A DNA stretch of 30,273 nucleotides from Streptomyces thinghirensis (GTDB taxonomy: Bacteria; Actinomycetota; Actinomycetia; Streptomycetales; Streptomycetaceae), in NCBI GenBank assembly GCA_021502835.1, contig JAKFGP010000063.1:1-30273 (forward strand). The letters run 5' to 3'. Below are positions 9,345 to 18,994 of the stretch, piece by piece (position 1 is the first letter of the stretch; every line of letters starts with the position of its first letter). The notes below the pieces were generated by a model, which did no database searches, had not been told where the DNA came from, and saw only the letters and a program-made list of their open reading frames with translations. The translations under genes were made by a program, and so were the position numbers.

Positions 9345-9376
9345 AAGGGGGCTCCCGCCTGAGCGGGCGCCCCCTT
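9345..9376. terminator. Strong hairpin ending the tRNA array
   Basis: AAGGGGGCtCCCGC (9345-9358) pairs with GCGGGcGCCCCCTT (9363-9376) around a four-base loop with one mismatch. It lies 8 bases beyond the 3' end of the last tRNA-Glu on the minus strand, as expected for the tRNA operon terminator, and can also serve the plus-strand transcript. Confidence 0.8.
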
Positions 9377-9384
9377 AAGACTTG

Positions 9385-9455
9385 TACCCCCGACCGGATT
9401 CGAACCGGCGCTACCGCCTTGAGAGGGCGGCGTGCTAGGCCGCACACAACGGGGC
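9385..9455 (-). tRNA. tRNA-Glu (CUC)
   Basis: Read on the minus strand: acceptor GCCCC(C)GT, D-arm GGCCTAGCACGCC, anticodon arm CCGCCCTCTCAAGGCGG with anticodon CTC, T-arm GCCGGTTCGAATCCGGT, discriminator A. No CCA is encoded. It is 71 nt, two short of normal (a C in the acceptor and a base in the D-loop). Confidence 0.92.
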
Positions 9456-9481
9456 GAGAGCTGCGTTTCCGCAGATCCGAG

Positions 9482-9554
9482 CTGGTCTACCAGGACTCGA
9501 ACCCTAGACTAACTGAACCAGAATCAGTCGTGCTGCCAATTACACCATAGACCA
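9482..9554 (-). tRNA. tRNA-Gln (CUG)
   Basis: Complete 73-nt cloverleaf: acceptor TGGTCTA/TAGACCA, anticodon loop TTCTGGT with anticodon CTG, T-loop GTTCGAGTC, discriminator G, no encoded CCA. The only tRNA of the array with a perfect length. Confidence 0.93.
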
Positions 9555-9574
9555 ATGTGGTTTAGACCAGTTTG

Positions 9575-9649
9575 TACCCCCCGACCGGATTCGAAACCGG
9601 CGCTACCGCCTTGAGAGGGCGGCGTGCTAGGCCGCTACACAGAGGGGGC
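9575..9649 (-). tRNA. tRNA-Glu (CUC), second copy
   Basis: Same core as the first tRNA-Glu: anticodon arm CCGCCCTCTCAAGGCGG. It is 75 nt with an extra A in the T-loop (GGTTTCGAATC) and an extra C in the 3' acceptor strand, both compatible with base insertions in the reads. Confidence 0.9.
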
Positions 9650-9710
9650 CTAGCGATCCTGCATCGAGGTCAGCGGGAGCTACCCTGACTGTCCTCGCGG
9701 GAAGTATCTG

Positions 9711-9777
9711 TACCCTGACCGATTCGAACCGGCGCTACCGCCTTGAGGGCGGCGTGCTAGGCCGCACACAACGGGGC
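9711..9777 (-). tRNA. tRNA-Glu, third copy (damaged sequence)
   Basis: Only 67 nt. The anticodon arm reads CCGCCCTCAAGGCGG, lacking two bases of the CTCTC run. The acceptor is also one C short on one side and two G short on the other, and a G of the T-arm is missing. All losses are within short repeats, so it is more likely miscalled than a dead gene. Confidence 0.75.
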
Positions 9778-9816
9778 TTTGCGGATGTGATCCGCGGCGC
9801 AGATAAGCTCTGCGAG

Positions 9817-9891
9817 CTGGCCTACCAGGACTCGAACCTTAGACCCAACTGAACCAGAATCGAGTCGTGCTGCCAATTACACCATAGGCCA
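9817..9891 (-). tRNA. tRNA-Gln (CUG), second copy
   Basis: Acceptor TGGCCTA/TAGGCCA, anticodon CTG in GATTCTGGTTCAG, T-loop GTTCGAGTC. Two extra bases (in the D-side anticodon stem and in the variable region) make it 75 nt. It differs from the first tRNA-Gln by a compensated T-A to C-G change in the acceptor stem, a sign of a working gene. First gene of the five-tRNA transcript. Confidence 0.9.
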
Positions 9892-9982
9892 CTGGAACGC
9901 AAGCCCCGGGGGGATCTTGTTCCTAGCGTTGCGCTCCCGTTCCCGGCCTTTCGGCCCGCTCCGCGGCGGCGCAGGAAGAACA

Positions 9983-10718
9983 TTACCCGGAAGGTGGACG
10001 GGGCTCCAAAACGGGTATCGGCGCCGAGGAGCGCGGGGAGTTCGGAGAGCGAGGCGATACGGCGCGCCTGATTCGGCGGGTCGACGGTCGCGTAGACGCC
10101 GCCGCGGTCGATCCACACACCGACAGCAACCCGGCGTCGGCGGCGCCAGCGCCGTCGATCTCCCGGGTGGTCTCCGACGTGGCGACCCTCCCGCGGGCGA
10201 GGCCTAGGGCGTCGTGCAGGCCGCCAGGAAGGCGCCGCTCGGCTTTGCAGACACCCAGGGCCTGTCGGCGGCGCACAGGATGGCCTCGAAGCGGTCGTGT
10301 ACGCCGAGCACGCGCAGCTGCGGTCCTGGACGGTCAGGCTGGAGTTGGAGAGCACGGCGTGCCGGTGGCTGTGGGCGGCGAGGGCGTCGAGGACGGGCAG
10401 CACGTCGGGAAGAGCGACCAGGGCGGCCCGTAGTGGGTGACGCGTAACGCTGGAACCAGTCGTCGGCCACTCGGTGTCCGTCAGCTCCGGTCGGCCCAGG
10501 AAGACCCGGGTGCGGTCGCGGGCGCTGTGTGACGAAGTCGACTTCACCGGCCGCGAAGCGGGCCCACTGGTGTCGGTGATCTCCCCGCCAGCGCACGAGG
10601 GCCCCTCGGCCGTTCCGTACCCGGCGAGGAGCCCTTCGCTACCAGATGGGCGCGCATGCCCTCGCGGTCGGCCGGTGGTGTAGTCGAAGAGGGTGTGCTC
10701 GTCGACGTCCCAGACCAC
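9983..10718 (-). CDS. HAD-superfamily hydrolase
   Basis: Starts at GTG 10716-10718 reading VWDVD(D)TLFDYTT, motif I with the nucleophile and acid/base Asp. Then follow cap-domain pieces [44 protein letters not shown], and [28 protein letters not shown] (motif II Ser), [20 protein letters not shown] (motif III Lys), [19 protein letters not shown] (motif IV) and [19 protein letters not shown]. It ends RFGAPSTFR where a stop needs one G removed from CGGGTAA (about 9983). About 240 residues, fitting a small-phosphate-ester phosphatase; the substrate is unknown. It lies about 120 bases downstream of gltX on the same strand. Confidence 0.82.
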
Positions 10719-10840
10719 GGCACGCGAATGCCTGATGATCCGGGACGATAACGCCGTCGGGGCCCGGGCGGCGTCTCGCTCCGTACGGCGCAGGGGCGGC
10801 CCCCGGAAGCCCGGCACTGCCCTGCGCGTGCACGTGTGCG

Positions 10841-12369
10841 TTACGCGGCCGCCCTCGCCAGCGCCGCGTCGATCCGGGCCAGCGCCTCTCGCTTGCCCAG
10901 GACCTCCAGGGACTCGAGAGGGGCAGGCCGACCGTGCGGCCCGCTGTGACGGCGACCCGGACGGGGGCCTGCGCCTTGCCGAGCTTGAGGCCGTGCGCCT
11001 CACCGGCGGCCAGGACGGCCTCCTTGAGGGACCTCGGGGGACGTCCAGATCGGCCGCGTCCAGCTTCTCGCGGGCGGTGCGGAGCAGGGCGTCCGAGCCC
11101 TCCTTCATCGCCTTGTTCCAGGAGGCCTCGTCGAAGACCGGCTCCGGCAGGAACAGGAAGTCGACGTTGTCCGTGATCTCGGAGAGGACCTTCAGGGCGG
11201 GTCTGCGCGTGCGGCGCGATCGCCTACCTACCTGCCTCGTCGAAGTCCTCCGGCGACCAGGGGCGACGGGGGCCTTCAGCCACGGGCGGCAGCGCTCGGT
11301 GAAGTCCTTCACCTCCAGCATGCGGATGTGGTCGGCGTTGATCGCCTCGCACTTCTTGCGAGGTCGAAGCGGGCCGGGTTGGGGTTGACGTCCGAGACGT
11401 CGAAGGCCGCGACCATCTCCTCGATCGAGAAGATGTCCTGGTCGGCGGAGAGCGACCAGCCGAGCGGGAGAGGTAATTGAGCAGGCCCTCGGGGGAAGCC
11501 GCGCTCCCGGTAGAGGTTCGGAGCTCAACTGCGGGTCGCTCACTTCGAGAGGCTTCTTGTTGCCCTCGCCCCGCATGACGTAGGGCGGCGGGTGGCCGAG
11601 AGGCGGGGGTCTCCTTGGCGATGCCCAGCTCGGTCAGCGCCTTGTTACAGGGCGATCTGGCGCGGGGTGGAGGAGAGCGGGTCCTCGCCACGCGCACGCA
11701 GGACGTTGGATGATCTCCCATCAGGGCGTCGTCGACCGGGTTGACGAAGGCGTGTAGAGCGGGGCGCCGTTGGCACGGACGATGCCGTAGTCCGGGACGC
11801 TTCTCCAGGAGGTACGTGATCTACCGCGCGGACCAGGGCCGTGAGAGGTGATCGACTCGTCAGGCATCAAACGGACTGATGGGCTCGCGGCCCTGCGCCA
11901 CGTACTCCTCGCCCGGGCGTCCGGCTCCAGTCTCTGCGGCAGTGGCCGTCGTAGCCGGAGGGCTTGCCGGCGGCGCGGGCGGCCTCGCCTGGCGGGTGTC
12001 CAGCTCCTCCTGGGAGCAGTAGCAGCGGTAGGCAGTGGCCGGCGTCCGGGGAGCTTGGCGGCGACGTCCTGGTAGATGTCCCTGCGCTGCGACTGGCGGT
12101 ACGGCGCGATGCCCGGGCCCTGCATCTCAGGGCCCTCGTCCCCAGTCGGCCTAGCCAGCGCATCGAGTCCAGAAGCTGCACTGGTGACTCGGCGCTCCTC
12201 GGAGTCGCGGGCCGCGTCCTTCGCCGATGCGGAAGACCAGCGTCGCCCGGTAGTTGCCGGGCGAACGCCCAGTTGAACAGGCGGTGCGGACCAGGCCACG
12301 TAGGGGGGTTGCCGGTGGGGACGGACGGAAACGGACGCGCGTACCCAGGGAGCCGGGTGCGCCCAGCAC
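10841..12369 (-). CDS. gltX: Glutamyl-tRNA synthetase
   Basis: Charges tRNA-Glu (and in actinobacteria also tRNA-Gln for the amidotransferase route, as Streptomyces lacks GlnRS). The GTG at 12367-12369 begins [22 protein letters not shown] (class I HIGH-type region). Recognisable pieces are [26 protein letters not shown](R)[46 protein letters not shown] (KMSKS-equivalent loop), [68 protein letters not shown] and ALARAAA-stop at 10841. About 490 residues, normal. More than a dozen frameshifts make this the most damaged gene of the window, although it must be functional. Glutamate tRNA genes lie about 950 bases downstream. Confidence 0.9.
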
Positions 12370-13142
12370 ACTTGACCAACCTTGTTGGTGAGAGTGCCGG
12401 TACCTTCGATGCCGCGACGGCGACCTCGTCGCCGACGTTGAGGGCGACGCCGGCCGGGGTGCCCGTGAGGAATCACACGTCGCCGAGGAACAGCGTATCG
12501 CCTCGGAGATGTTGACGATCAGATCCTCGATGGAGTGGATCATCTCGCTAAGTGCGGCCGAGCCAGGCGCTGGCCGCCGTTGACCGTGCGCTGGATGGTG
12601 AGATCGCTCGGGTCCTGGTCCGGTCTGCCACCAAGGGGCCCAGCGGGCGGGAGGAGTCGGTGCAGCCTTGGCCTACTGCCGCACTTCTCGCAGCACTGAC
12701 GTCGCGGGCGGTGACCCCGTCTTGGCGCGGGTGTAGCCGAAGACGACGTCCTTGACGCCTGATCGCGCAGGACCTCGCGGCACATGCGGCCGATGACGAC
12801 GGCGAGCTCGGCCTCTGGTGCAGTTCCTCGGAAGGAGGTACTGGATGGCGTCGCCGGGGCCGATGACCGGGGTGGACGGCGAAGAAGGCGAACGGGGCGT
12901 CGGGCACCTCGTTGCCGAGTTCGCGGGCGTGCTCGGCGTAGTTGCGGCCGAGGCGACGACCTTGTTGAGGAGTACGGGCGGCAGGAGCCGCACCTTGCTC
13001 AGGGGCACCTTGGTGCCGGAGAGCTCGAAGTCCGCGAACGGGATGCCCTTGATGATGTCGAGGACGAGCTGGTCCGGCTGGTCGCCCTCGACCGCGCGCC
13101 GAAGGCGACGTTCCCGTCGATGGAGAACCTGGCGATGCGCAC
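12370..13142 (-). CDS. Fumarylacetoacetate-hydrolase-family protein
   Basis: The GTG at 13140-13142 starts VRIARFSIDGNVAFGA. The order then is VLDIIKGIPFADFELSGTKV, PLSKVRLLPPVLLNKVV, AEHARELGNEVPDAPFAFF, VIGPGDAIQY, EELH-EAELAVVIGRMCREV (metal-binding Glu residues of the FAH fold), KDVVFGYT, DVTARDV, PLGP, DPSDLTIQ-TVNG, MIHSIEDLIVNISEAI, TGTPAGVALNVGDEVAV and IEGTGTLTNKV. About 260 residues. The family includes 2-hydroxyhepta-2,4-diene-1,7-dioate isomerases and oxaloacetate or acylpyruvate decarboxylases; the exact substrate is not evident. The stop cannot be fixed because of frameshifts and probably overlaps the start of gltX, so the two genes look translationally linked. Confidence 0.85.
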
Positions 13143-13315
13143 GGGTTGCTTGGCCCCTTGCTGAGCTGGCTGGAGTCTGACGCGCTCCAGGCTAACGCGG
13201 CAAGGCGGGGGCGCCTCGCGCATTACGTCCCGTGGCCCCGGGGGCGGCGGTTCGGCGCGCGGCGCGCCCGTGTGCCCGTACGGCCGCCCTGAACGTCCGG
13301 CGGCCGGGTGACGTA

Positions 13316-13507
13316 CTACTCTGCGGCGGAGGCCGCGACCGGCATCTCCATGAGCGTCGTGCGCCGGGGGTTGGCAGTCCTGGAGCGGGGAGCTCGACGG
13401 CGTGCTCCGGCTGCTCCGGCGTCCGCAGGTCGTCGGCACCGTCGAGGTGCGCCAGCGTCGATGCGTCGCGGGTTGGCGATCTTGTGGAACATCATCATCG
13501 TCTTCAC
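13316..13507 (-). CDS. Small protein with ANPRR motif at both ends
   Basis: Starts VKTMMMFHKIANPRR (GTG 13505-13507; several ATG alternatives follow at once). The middle is best read in another frame as STLAHLDGADDLRTPEQPEH-AVELPA. It ends in the first frame as TANPRRTTLMEMPVAASAAE with a stop at 13316. Bridging two compensating frameshifts gives about 60 residues: a mildly acidic core flanked by two copies of IANPRR/TANPRR. No signal peptide, no Cys, no known domain. It stands alone between the FAH-like gene and the conservons, on the strand opposite to the latter. I believe such short proteins occur in other Streptomyces but recall no function. Confidence 0.5.
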   Translation of the reverse strand: MKTMMMFHKIANPRRIDAGAPRRCRRPADAGAAGARRRAPRSRTANPRRTTLMEMPVAASAAE

Positions 13508-14099
13508 GGTTGTACGAGACCCTGTCGTGTCCGGGCGCCCGGGGACTGCAGAACCCCTTGCGAGGGGCGCGGGTTGTCGGTTTTGCCTTCTCTGTAAGCG
13601 TCAGGCTAAACATGCGATTCCCCGCCAACCCGAGCGAGGCCCATACGATGTACGTGTGAGTTTGCTCACTTATCAAGGTCAAACCGGTCAATTCAGGCTC
13701 CGCATCAGCGCGACAAGCGACATTGCCCACCTGAACCCACCATTCCGCTCCTGATCATGTCGACTGGGACACCCACCGGGCGTCGACGACTCGCGGACAC
13801 ACGTCCGTTTTGCGGGTGATCATTTTCTACGTCCGGTGACTCGGCCCTCACGTGCTGTCACCTATGTCACGGGCTGCCCCATGGGCCTTGTTGGAGATCC
13901 TGCACTGTGCTCGAGTTCCACGGACCGCTGCGGATCGAGCCGGCGCACGGGGGCGCACACCAGCGCGAGCGGCGGCGAGATGGGGGAACCAGCGCCGGTC
14001 CTCGACCGCCACGGGGGCGTATTCAAGGGCGCCCCTATGACGCCGACACCGTGCCCGTCCGTTCACGCGGAGGGGCGCCTGGTCCGGGGTGCGACGCTA
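13508..14099. promoter_or_regulatory. Long upstream region of the first conservon
   Basis: About 590 bases without a convincing gene, with AT-richer patches at 13575-13625 and 13800-13835. It contains a small hairpin CCCCTTGCGAGGGG (13554-13567) and an interrupted palindrome GGTGAC (13835-13840) / GTCACC (13857-13862), followed by another GTCAC. It probably holds promoters for cvnA1 and for the divergent small gene. The cvnA1 frame stays open upstream of the chosen start to about 13836, so part of it could be coding. Confidence 0.4.
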
Positions 14100-17000
14100 G
14101 TGCGGGGACGTTTCAAGAGGGATGGCGGCGCTTCGGCGGAGCCCGGGGCCGGAGCCGCGGCACTGGCCGGGACTGGCCCCAAGGCCGTCAGCTCCTCGCC
14201 CCCAGCACGCCCAGAACCGGGTCGAGGGCCAGTCCGGCGACGGCGACCGCCCCAGGGCGGGCCAGGACGTCCTGCCGCCGGCCAGAAGCCGCCCACGAAG
14301 CGCCGGCCAAGGGAGCTCGACCGGCCCCGAGCCCGCGAACAGCCCCACCCTGCGCAACTGGCGGATCTCCACCGTCTGGTGTCGCTGCTCGCGCGCCGGT
14401 GGTCGCGGCCACCTCGCTGGGCGCGCTGCGCATCCCAGCCGATGTCGATGGACGACATCCAGCCTTCGACAACATGAAGCTGCTGACCGAGATGACCAAA
14501 CAGGCCACGAGGCTGGCCGCCGCGCTCAGGAGGGCGCGACCGGTCCGCCGGTCCCCCTGGCGCCTGGCTTCGACCTCCAGCGCGATCGCGGTCAAGGGCG
14601 ACCGGGGAGAAGACCGGCCAGGCCCTGAAGAACTTCCTCGACCAGTCCGGGGAGATCGACGCCTGGCAAGGACGGCAACCTCGTCGGTGTCCGCGAGCAG
14701 CCTCATCGGCCTCGCCAGCGACCTGAACGATCTGAACAAGATCAGCGTCCGCCTATCCAGGCCGAGGAGAACCCACCCGACCGTCGAGGCCTACCACCAC
14801 CTGATCACCACCTGACTCGACCTCTCGCGGGACGCCCTTATGGCGGAGGCGACCGGCAACGCCGCCCATGATCCAGCGCACGCGCGCCTTCGGCGCCTGC
14901 TCCTCGGCCAAGGAGTACGCGTCGATCAGCGCGCGGTCCTCGCGGCCTCGCGCGCCCGCGACACCACCACCAGCAGGGGCAAGCTCTCTCGAGAACGACC
15001 GGCTCTACGCCCAGTCCCCGGCGCTGCAGAGCCAGGCCTCGAGGTCCGCACCTTCTGCCAGCATCTACGGCGACGGCGCCGAGGAACTCCTCCAAGCCGA
15101 TCTCCGAGGGCAACCCGGTGAGTCAGGTCGGTCCGACCAGTACGCCGGCGCACGCGCTCGGCCGGGATCGAACGGCCTGTGGCCGACCTCAAAGCCCAGT
15201 CCTACCGAGGACTGGCTGGACGGCATTGCTCCGCCAAGATCCAGCAGAGTGAAGAACATGAGCTCAAGCTGCTGGAGGGCATGGAGTAGCAGGCCCGCGA
15301 GGCTGCGCGCGGCGGGTCGGAGCGCGAGGCGATCATCTCCGGTGTGCTGATCCTGCTCGTGCTCGGCGTCTCCCCTGGTCGGCGCCTTCACGTCGTGGCC
15401 CTTTCCATGATCCCGGTCGCTGCGCCACCTGGAGGACACCGACCAAGGTCGCCCAGAACCGCCTGCCCGAGCGTGGTCAAGCCCAGCTCTCCGAGACCGA
15501 CCCGCAGGACGTCGGCACCCTCGGTGGAGTCGGTCGGTGTGCACTCCCAGGACGAGATCAGCCGAGTGGCAGCGCGGCCTTCGGCGACGTGCACCGCGGG
15601 GCGGTCCCGCCTCGCCCTGAGTAGGCCCTGCTGCGGGGCAGCGTCAGCGCGATGTTCACCACCTCTCGCGCCGCTCCCGGGGTCTGATCCAGCGCCAGCT
15701 GTCGCTGATCTCGGAACTACAGGTCCCGCGGGGCCGACCGCGGACCAGCTGTCCTCGCTGTTCAAGCTCAACCACACTCGCGACCCGCATGCGCCGTAAC
15801 GGTGAGAGACCTCCTGGTCCTCGCCGGTGAGGGGCCCGGAGCCGCCGCTGGACGCCGGCCGGTCCCGCTGGTCGACGTGCTCCGCGCCGCCACCTCCGAG
15901 GTGGAGGCAGGCTGCGAGCGCATCGAGCTGTCCCTCCTTGCCGACCACCGAGGTCGCCGGGCGCGTGGTACGGCCTCGTGCACCATGCGTCGCCGAGCTG
16001 CGGGAGAACGCGAGCCTCGTTCTCCTCCCCGCAGAACCAAGGTCAAGGTCACCGGTCACGCGCTGCCCGACGGCCGCGTGCTGATCGAGATCCACGACAC
16101 CGGTATCGGCCTCTCGCCGGAGGACCTGGCCGCGATCAGCGAGGCGGCTCGCCTCGCCGCCGACCGTGGACGTCTCCGTCTCCCGCCACATGGGTCTGTT
16201 CGTGGTCGGCCGCCTCTCCCGCAGCGCCACGGCATCCGCGCATCCAGCTGCGCCCGTCCGACTCCGGTGGTACGACCGCGCGCGGGTGCATGCTGCCCAT
16301 TCGATGTCGCCCAGGGCGGCCGCAAGCCCTGCAACCCAAGCCGGATCAGCCCGCCTCGGGCGCGGCGGCGGTCCGGCCGCCGCGCGGGCGCGGCCAGTGT
16401 CGCGGCGGCCAGCGTGGTGGCGGCCGGGGCGGTGGCGCCCTCGGTGGCGGCGGTGACCTTCGGCTGGCGGTGGCGGTGCCCTCGGCGCCGGTGCGCCGAA
16501 GGCGGTGGCCAGCTCGGTGCCGGTCAGGGGCGGCGGGCCGCACACTGCCCCGGGGCTGGGACGCGGGCGGTCGTCCGAGTGCGGCGGGCGGCGCGCAGGC
16601 CGCAGTCCCGGCGGGACCAAACCAGCAGAACCGCCCGGCTCCGGCCGGCGCGGGTGCCGGGAGCCGGCGCCGGTGCCGGGCACCGCGGTACTCCCGCAGG
16701 GCCTGAGCCCAGGCCGCGGGCGCTGAACCCGCCTTCCTTGCTGGCAGCATGCCGCAGGGCCCAGCACCCAGCCGCAGGGTCAGGACGCGCTTCGGCGGAC
16801 GCGGCCCGTCCGCGCCCCCGCAGCGCGGGCAAGCGCCGCGGCAGGAACGGCGACGCCGAGCAGGGCCGCCTCGCAGCTGCAGCCTGCCGCGGCGATCCGC
16901 GGGCCGCCGAGCTGCCCGGCGGCAGACCCGCAGCCCCGTACCCCAGCTGGGCACCGAGAACGCGCAGCCGCCCGTGCCGCGCGCCTCGCTGGACGCCCCG

Positions 17001-18059
17001 CGCGGCCACGAGGAGCCGGACAGCTCGCGTACGGGACCGCACGCCGCGCTTCGACGACCGCAGGGCCCGGGCTCGACCACCGAGATGCCGGCGGTTCCCG
17101 GCTCGGCGAGTCCCAGAGCCCCGGCGCCACGGCCGAGTTCGCCCAGCCCGGTCAGAACCAGGTACGGTCAGAACCAGTACGGCCAGGACCAGTACGGTGA
17201 GGACCAGTACGGCCAGGGCGGAACGCACGCAGCCCCGCAGAACGACCAGTTCGCGCGGCCCGAGCCGCCCCAGCAAGAACGGCGGCTCCTTCGTCCGCCC
17301 GGACGTCTTCGGCGGACAGCCTGGCACCGGGCCCGACCGGCCCGGCCTCGACCGGCCCGTTCAACGGCGCCCAGGGCTTCGACAACGGCTCGACCGGGCA
17401 GCACCGCCTGCCGAGCGTCAAGAACCCGGCCCCCACCGGCCAGTTCGAGCGCCCGCAGGTCAACGGCGCGCACGGCGGGAACGACTTCGGCGCCCCGCAG
17501 CCGCCGGCCCAGCAGCGTCCGGCCCACCAGAGCCCGCGGGCGGGGACACCAACGGGACCGCGGCGCAGCGGCGGGTGACGGATGGGCCCTGCCCCTGCCT
17601 CCGGCCCCGGTGACGGACGTACGCCGCTGTACGACACGCTGGAGACCAACTGGTTCCACGGCGACCGCGAGGCGAGGCCCAGCAGGGCGCCCCGGCGGCG
17701 GCCCCGGAACCGCAGGCACCCCAGCCCCAGACCCCGGCGGCCCCTCAGCGGCCCGCCACCTCCTCCTGGCGCAGCTCGCCGAACGACGACCTCGTCCGGC
17801 AGGCCGAGCGCGGCACACGCGCTAGCCGGCGGCCGGCGGGATCACCACATCCGGCCTGCCGCGCCGGGTGCCCAGGGCGAACCTCGTCCCGGGCACGGCT
17901 CAGCAGCAGTCGCACCAGAACGGTCCGCAGGTATCGCGTGCGCCCTACGAGGTGCGCGGCCGGCTGACCAATCTCCGTCGGGGGAATCGCACAGGGCCGG
18001 CCAGGACCGGGCACCAGACCGGCAGCTATCCGCGGCCCACTCACCAGCAGGAGCGTTAG
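14100..18059 (+). CDS. cvnA1: Conservon CvnA: membrane sensor-kinase-like protein (first copy)
   Basis: Membrane receptor of the conservon complex. Pieces read in order: VRGRFKRDGGASAEP (GTG 14100), a Pro/Arg-rich cytoplasmic start, TM1 near 14355-14430 (LVSLLA-PVVAATSLGALRI), an extracellular nitrate-sensor-like helical region (DNMKLLTEMTKQATRLAAAL, VGVRASSLIGLASDLNDLNK, TVEAYHHLITT), TM2 at 15330-15405 (AIISGVLILLVLGVS-LVGAF), HAMP, DPQDVDTLGGVESVG, then VRLA..ALLRGSVSAMFTTS where a histidine kinase would carry its His. The ATPase domain follows: HLLAELLENATSFSSP-like N box near 15980, IEIHDTGIGLSPEDL (16085-16130) and MGLFVVGRLS (16190-16220). The final ~1.7 kb is a disordered Gln/Pro/Tyr tail with YGQ repeats, ending VSRAPYEVRGRLTNLRRG and QQER-TAG. 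About 1300 residues. Very many frameshifts. Start uncertain. Confidence 0.8.
17162..17221 (+). repeat. 15-bp tandem repeat in the CvnA1 tail
   Basis: Four direct copies of GTACGGYSAGRACCA (17162-17176, 17177-17191, 17192-17206, 17207-17221, the last degenerate) encode YGQNQ-YGQDQ-YGEDQ-YGQGG. A partial copy precedes them. They are part of the low-complexity cytoplasmic tail and could vary in number between strains. Confidence 0.85.
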
Positions 18060-18484
18060 TTGAGCCCGATGAGCCAGGCGGCACAGAACCTCAACTGGTT
18101 GATCACGAATTTCGTGGACAACACCCCGGGGTGTCCCACACCGTCGTCGTGTCCGCGGACGGACTCGCTCTGGCGATGTCGGAGGGCTTTCCGCGCGACC
18201 GCGCCGACCAGCTCGCGGCCGTCGCCCCGGGGCTGACCTCGCTGACCGCCGGGGGCGTCCCGGATCTTCGAGGGCGGCGACGTGGCACAGACGGTCGTGG
18301 AGATGGAACGCGGGTTCCTCTTCCTCATGTCCGTCTCGGACGGCTCGTCCCTGGCCGTCTCTCGCCCACCCGGAGGTGCGACATTGGCCTCGTCGGCTAC
18401 GAGATGGCACTCCTGGTCGACCGCGCGGGGGCGGTACTCACGCCCGACCTGCGCGCTGAACTACAAGGAAGTCTGCTCCACTGA
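18060..18484 (+). CDS. cvnB1: Conservon CvnB: roadblock/LC7 protein (first copy)
   Basis: Roadblock-fold partner and likely regulator of the CvnD GTPase. The start is TTG (18060, [15 protein letters not shown]) directly after the cvnA stop, served by GGAG inside the cvnA end; ATG at 18069 is the alternative. The second copy has GTG at the matching place. Sequence: [103 protein letters not shown] and [18 protein letters not shown] (18482-18484). About 141 residues, normal for the family. Frameshifts near 18255, 18275 and 18360. Confidence 0.92.
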
Positions 18485-18595
18485 ACGGCCCCGGCACCAC
18501 CCGTGTTACCAAATCACCGTCCGGCCGCCACAATCCCCACCGGCCTCGTCAGACGGCACGACTGACCAACCTGCTAGTCCCGCCCGGAGGATTCG

Positions 18596-18994
18596 ATGAC
18601 CCCGCCCACCGCCTCTCATGATCCGGTACGCGGAGCCGTACGAGGACGAGGGCGACCAGCCCTGTACGTCCGTACGCGATGACCGGCGGCCGGACGAGGG
18701 CCGCGCTACCAGCTCGCCATCGAGGCGCTGATCAGCACGACGGCCGACCCGGCAGCGCTCATGGGGCTGCTTCCCGAGCACCAGTGCATCTGCCACCTGT
18801 GCCGCGAGGTGAAGTCGGTGGCCGAGGTGTCGGCCCTGCTGGCGATGCCGCTCGGCGTGGCCCGGATCCTCGTCGCGGACCTCGCGGAGGCCGGGCTGGT
18901 CGCCATTCACCAGCCAGGTGGCGACGAGAACAACGGCGGTGCGCCGGACGTGACACTGCTCGAAAGGGTGCTCAGTGGACTTCGAAAGCTCTGA
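18596..18994 (+). CDS. cvnC1: Conservon CvnC: DUF742 protein (first copy)
   Basis: ATG 18596 eight bases after [15 protein letters not shown], then [97 protein letters not shown] and [17 protein letters not shown] at 18994. It has a winged-helix-like DUF742 fold preceded by a disordered acidic tail. CvnC proteins form part of the membrane heterocomplex with CvnA, B and D (known for cvn9 of S. coelicolor). The ICHLC element gives a Cys-x-x-Cys. Frameshifts occur near 18620, 18670 and 18705. The stop lies beyond the cvnD start, so the two genes overlap by 20 bases. Confidence 0.92.

Noticed and set aside
9345..9900. Repeated segments that could suggest a CRISPR array or an integrated element attachment site
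   Set aside because: The repeats are tRNA-Glu and tRNA-Gln copies; no spacers, no integrase and no partial tRNA duplicate.
10841..13142. gltX and FAH-like gene as pseudogenes
   Set aside because: Breaks are single-base and family residues persist between them; gltX is indispensable.
13308..13754. Plus-strand frame with a hydrophobic segment and Cys residues (CRFCLLC)
   Set aside because: Antisense of the ANPRR protein in its first part and without coding bias in its second.
17152..17818. Minus-strand frames in the CvnA1 tail with hydrophobic 'VLVLTVLVL' segments
   Set aside because: Antisense of the YGQxQ repeat; no start context and no homologous pattern.
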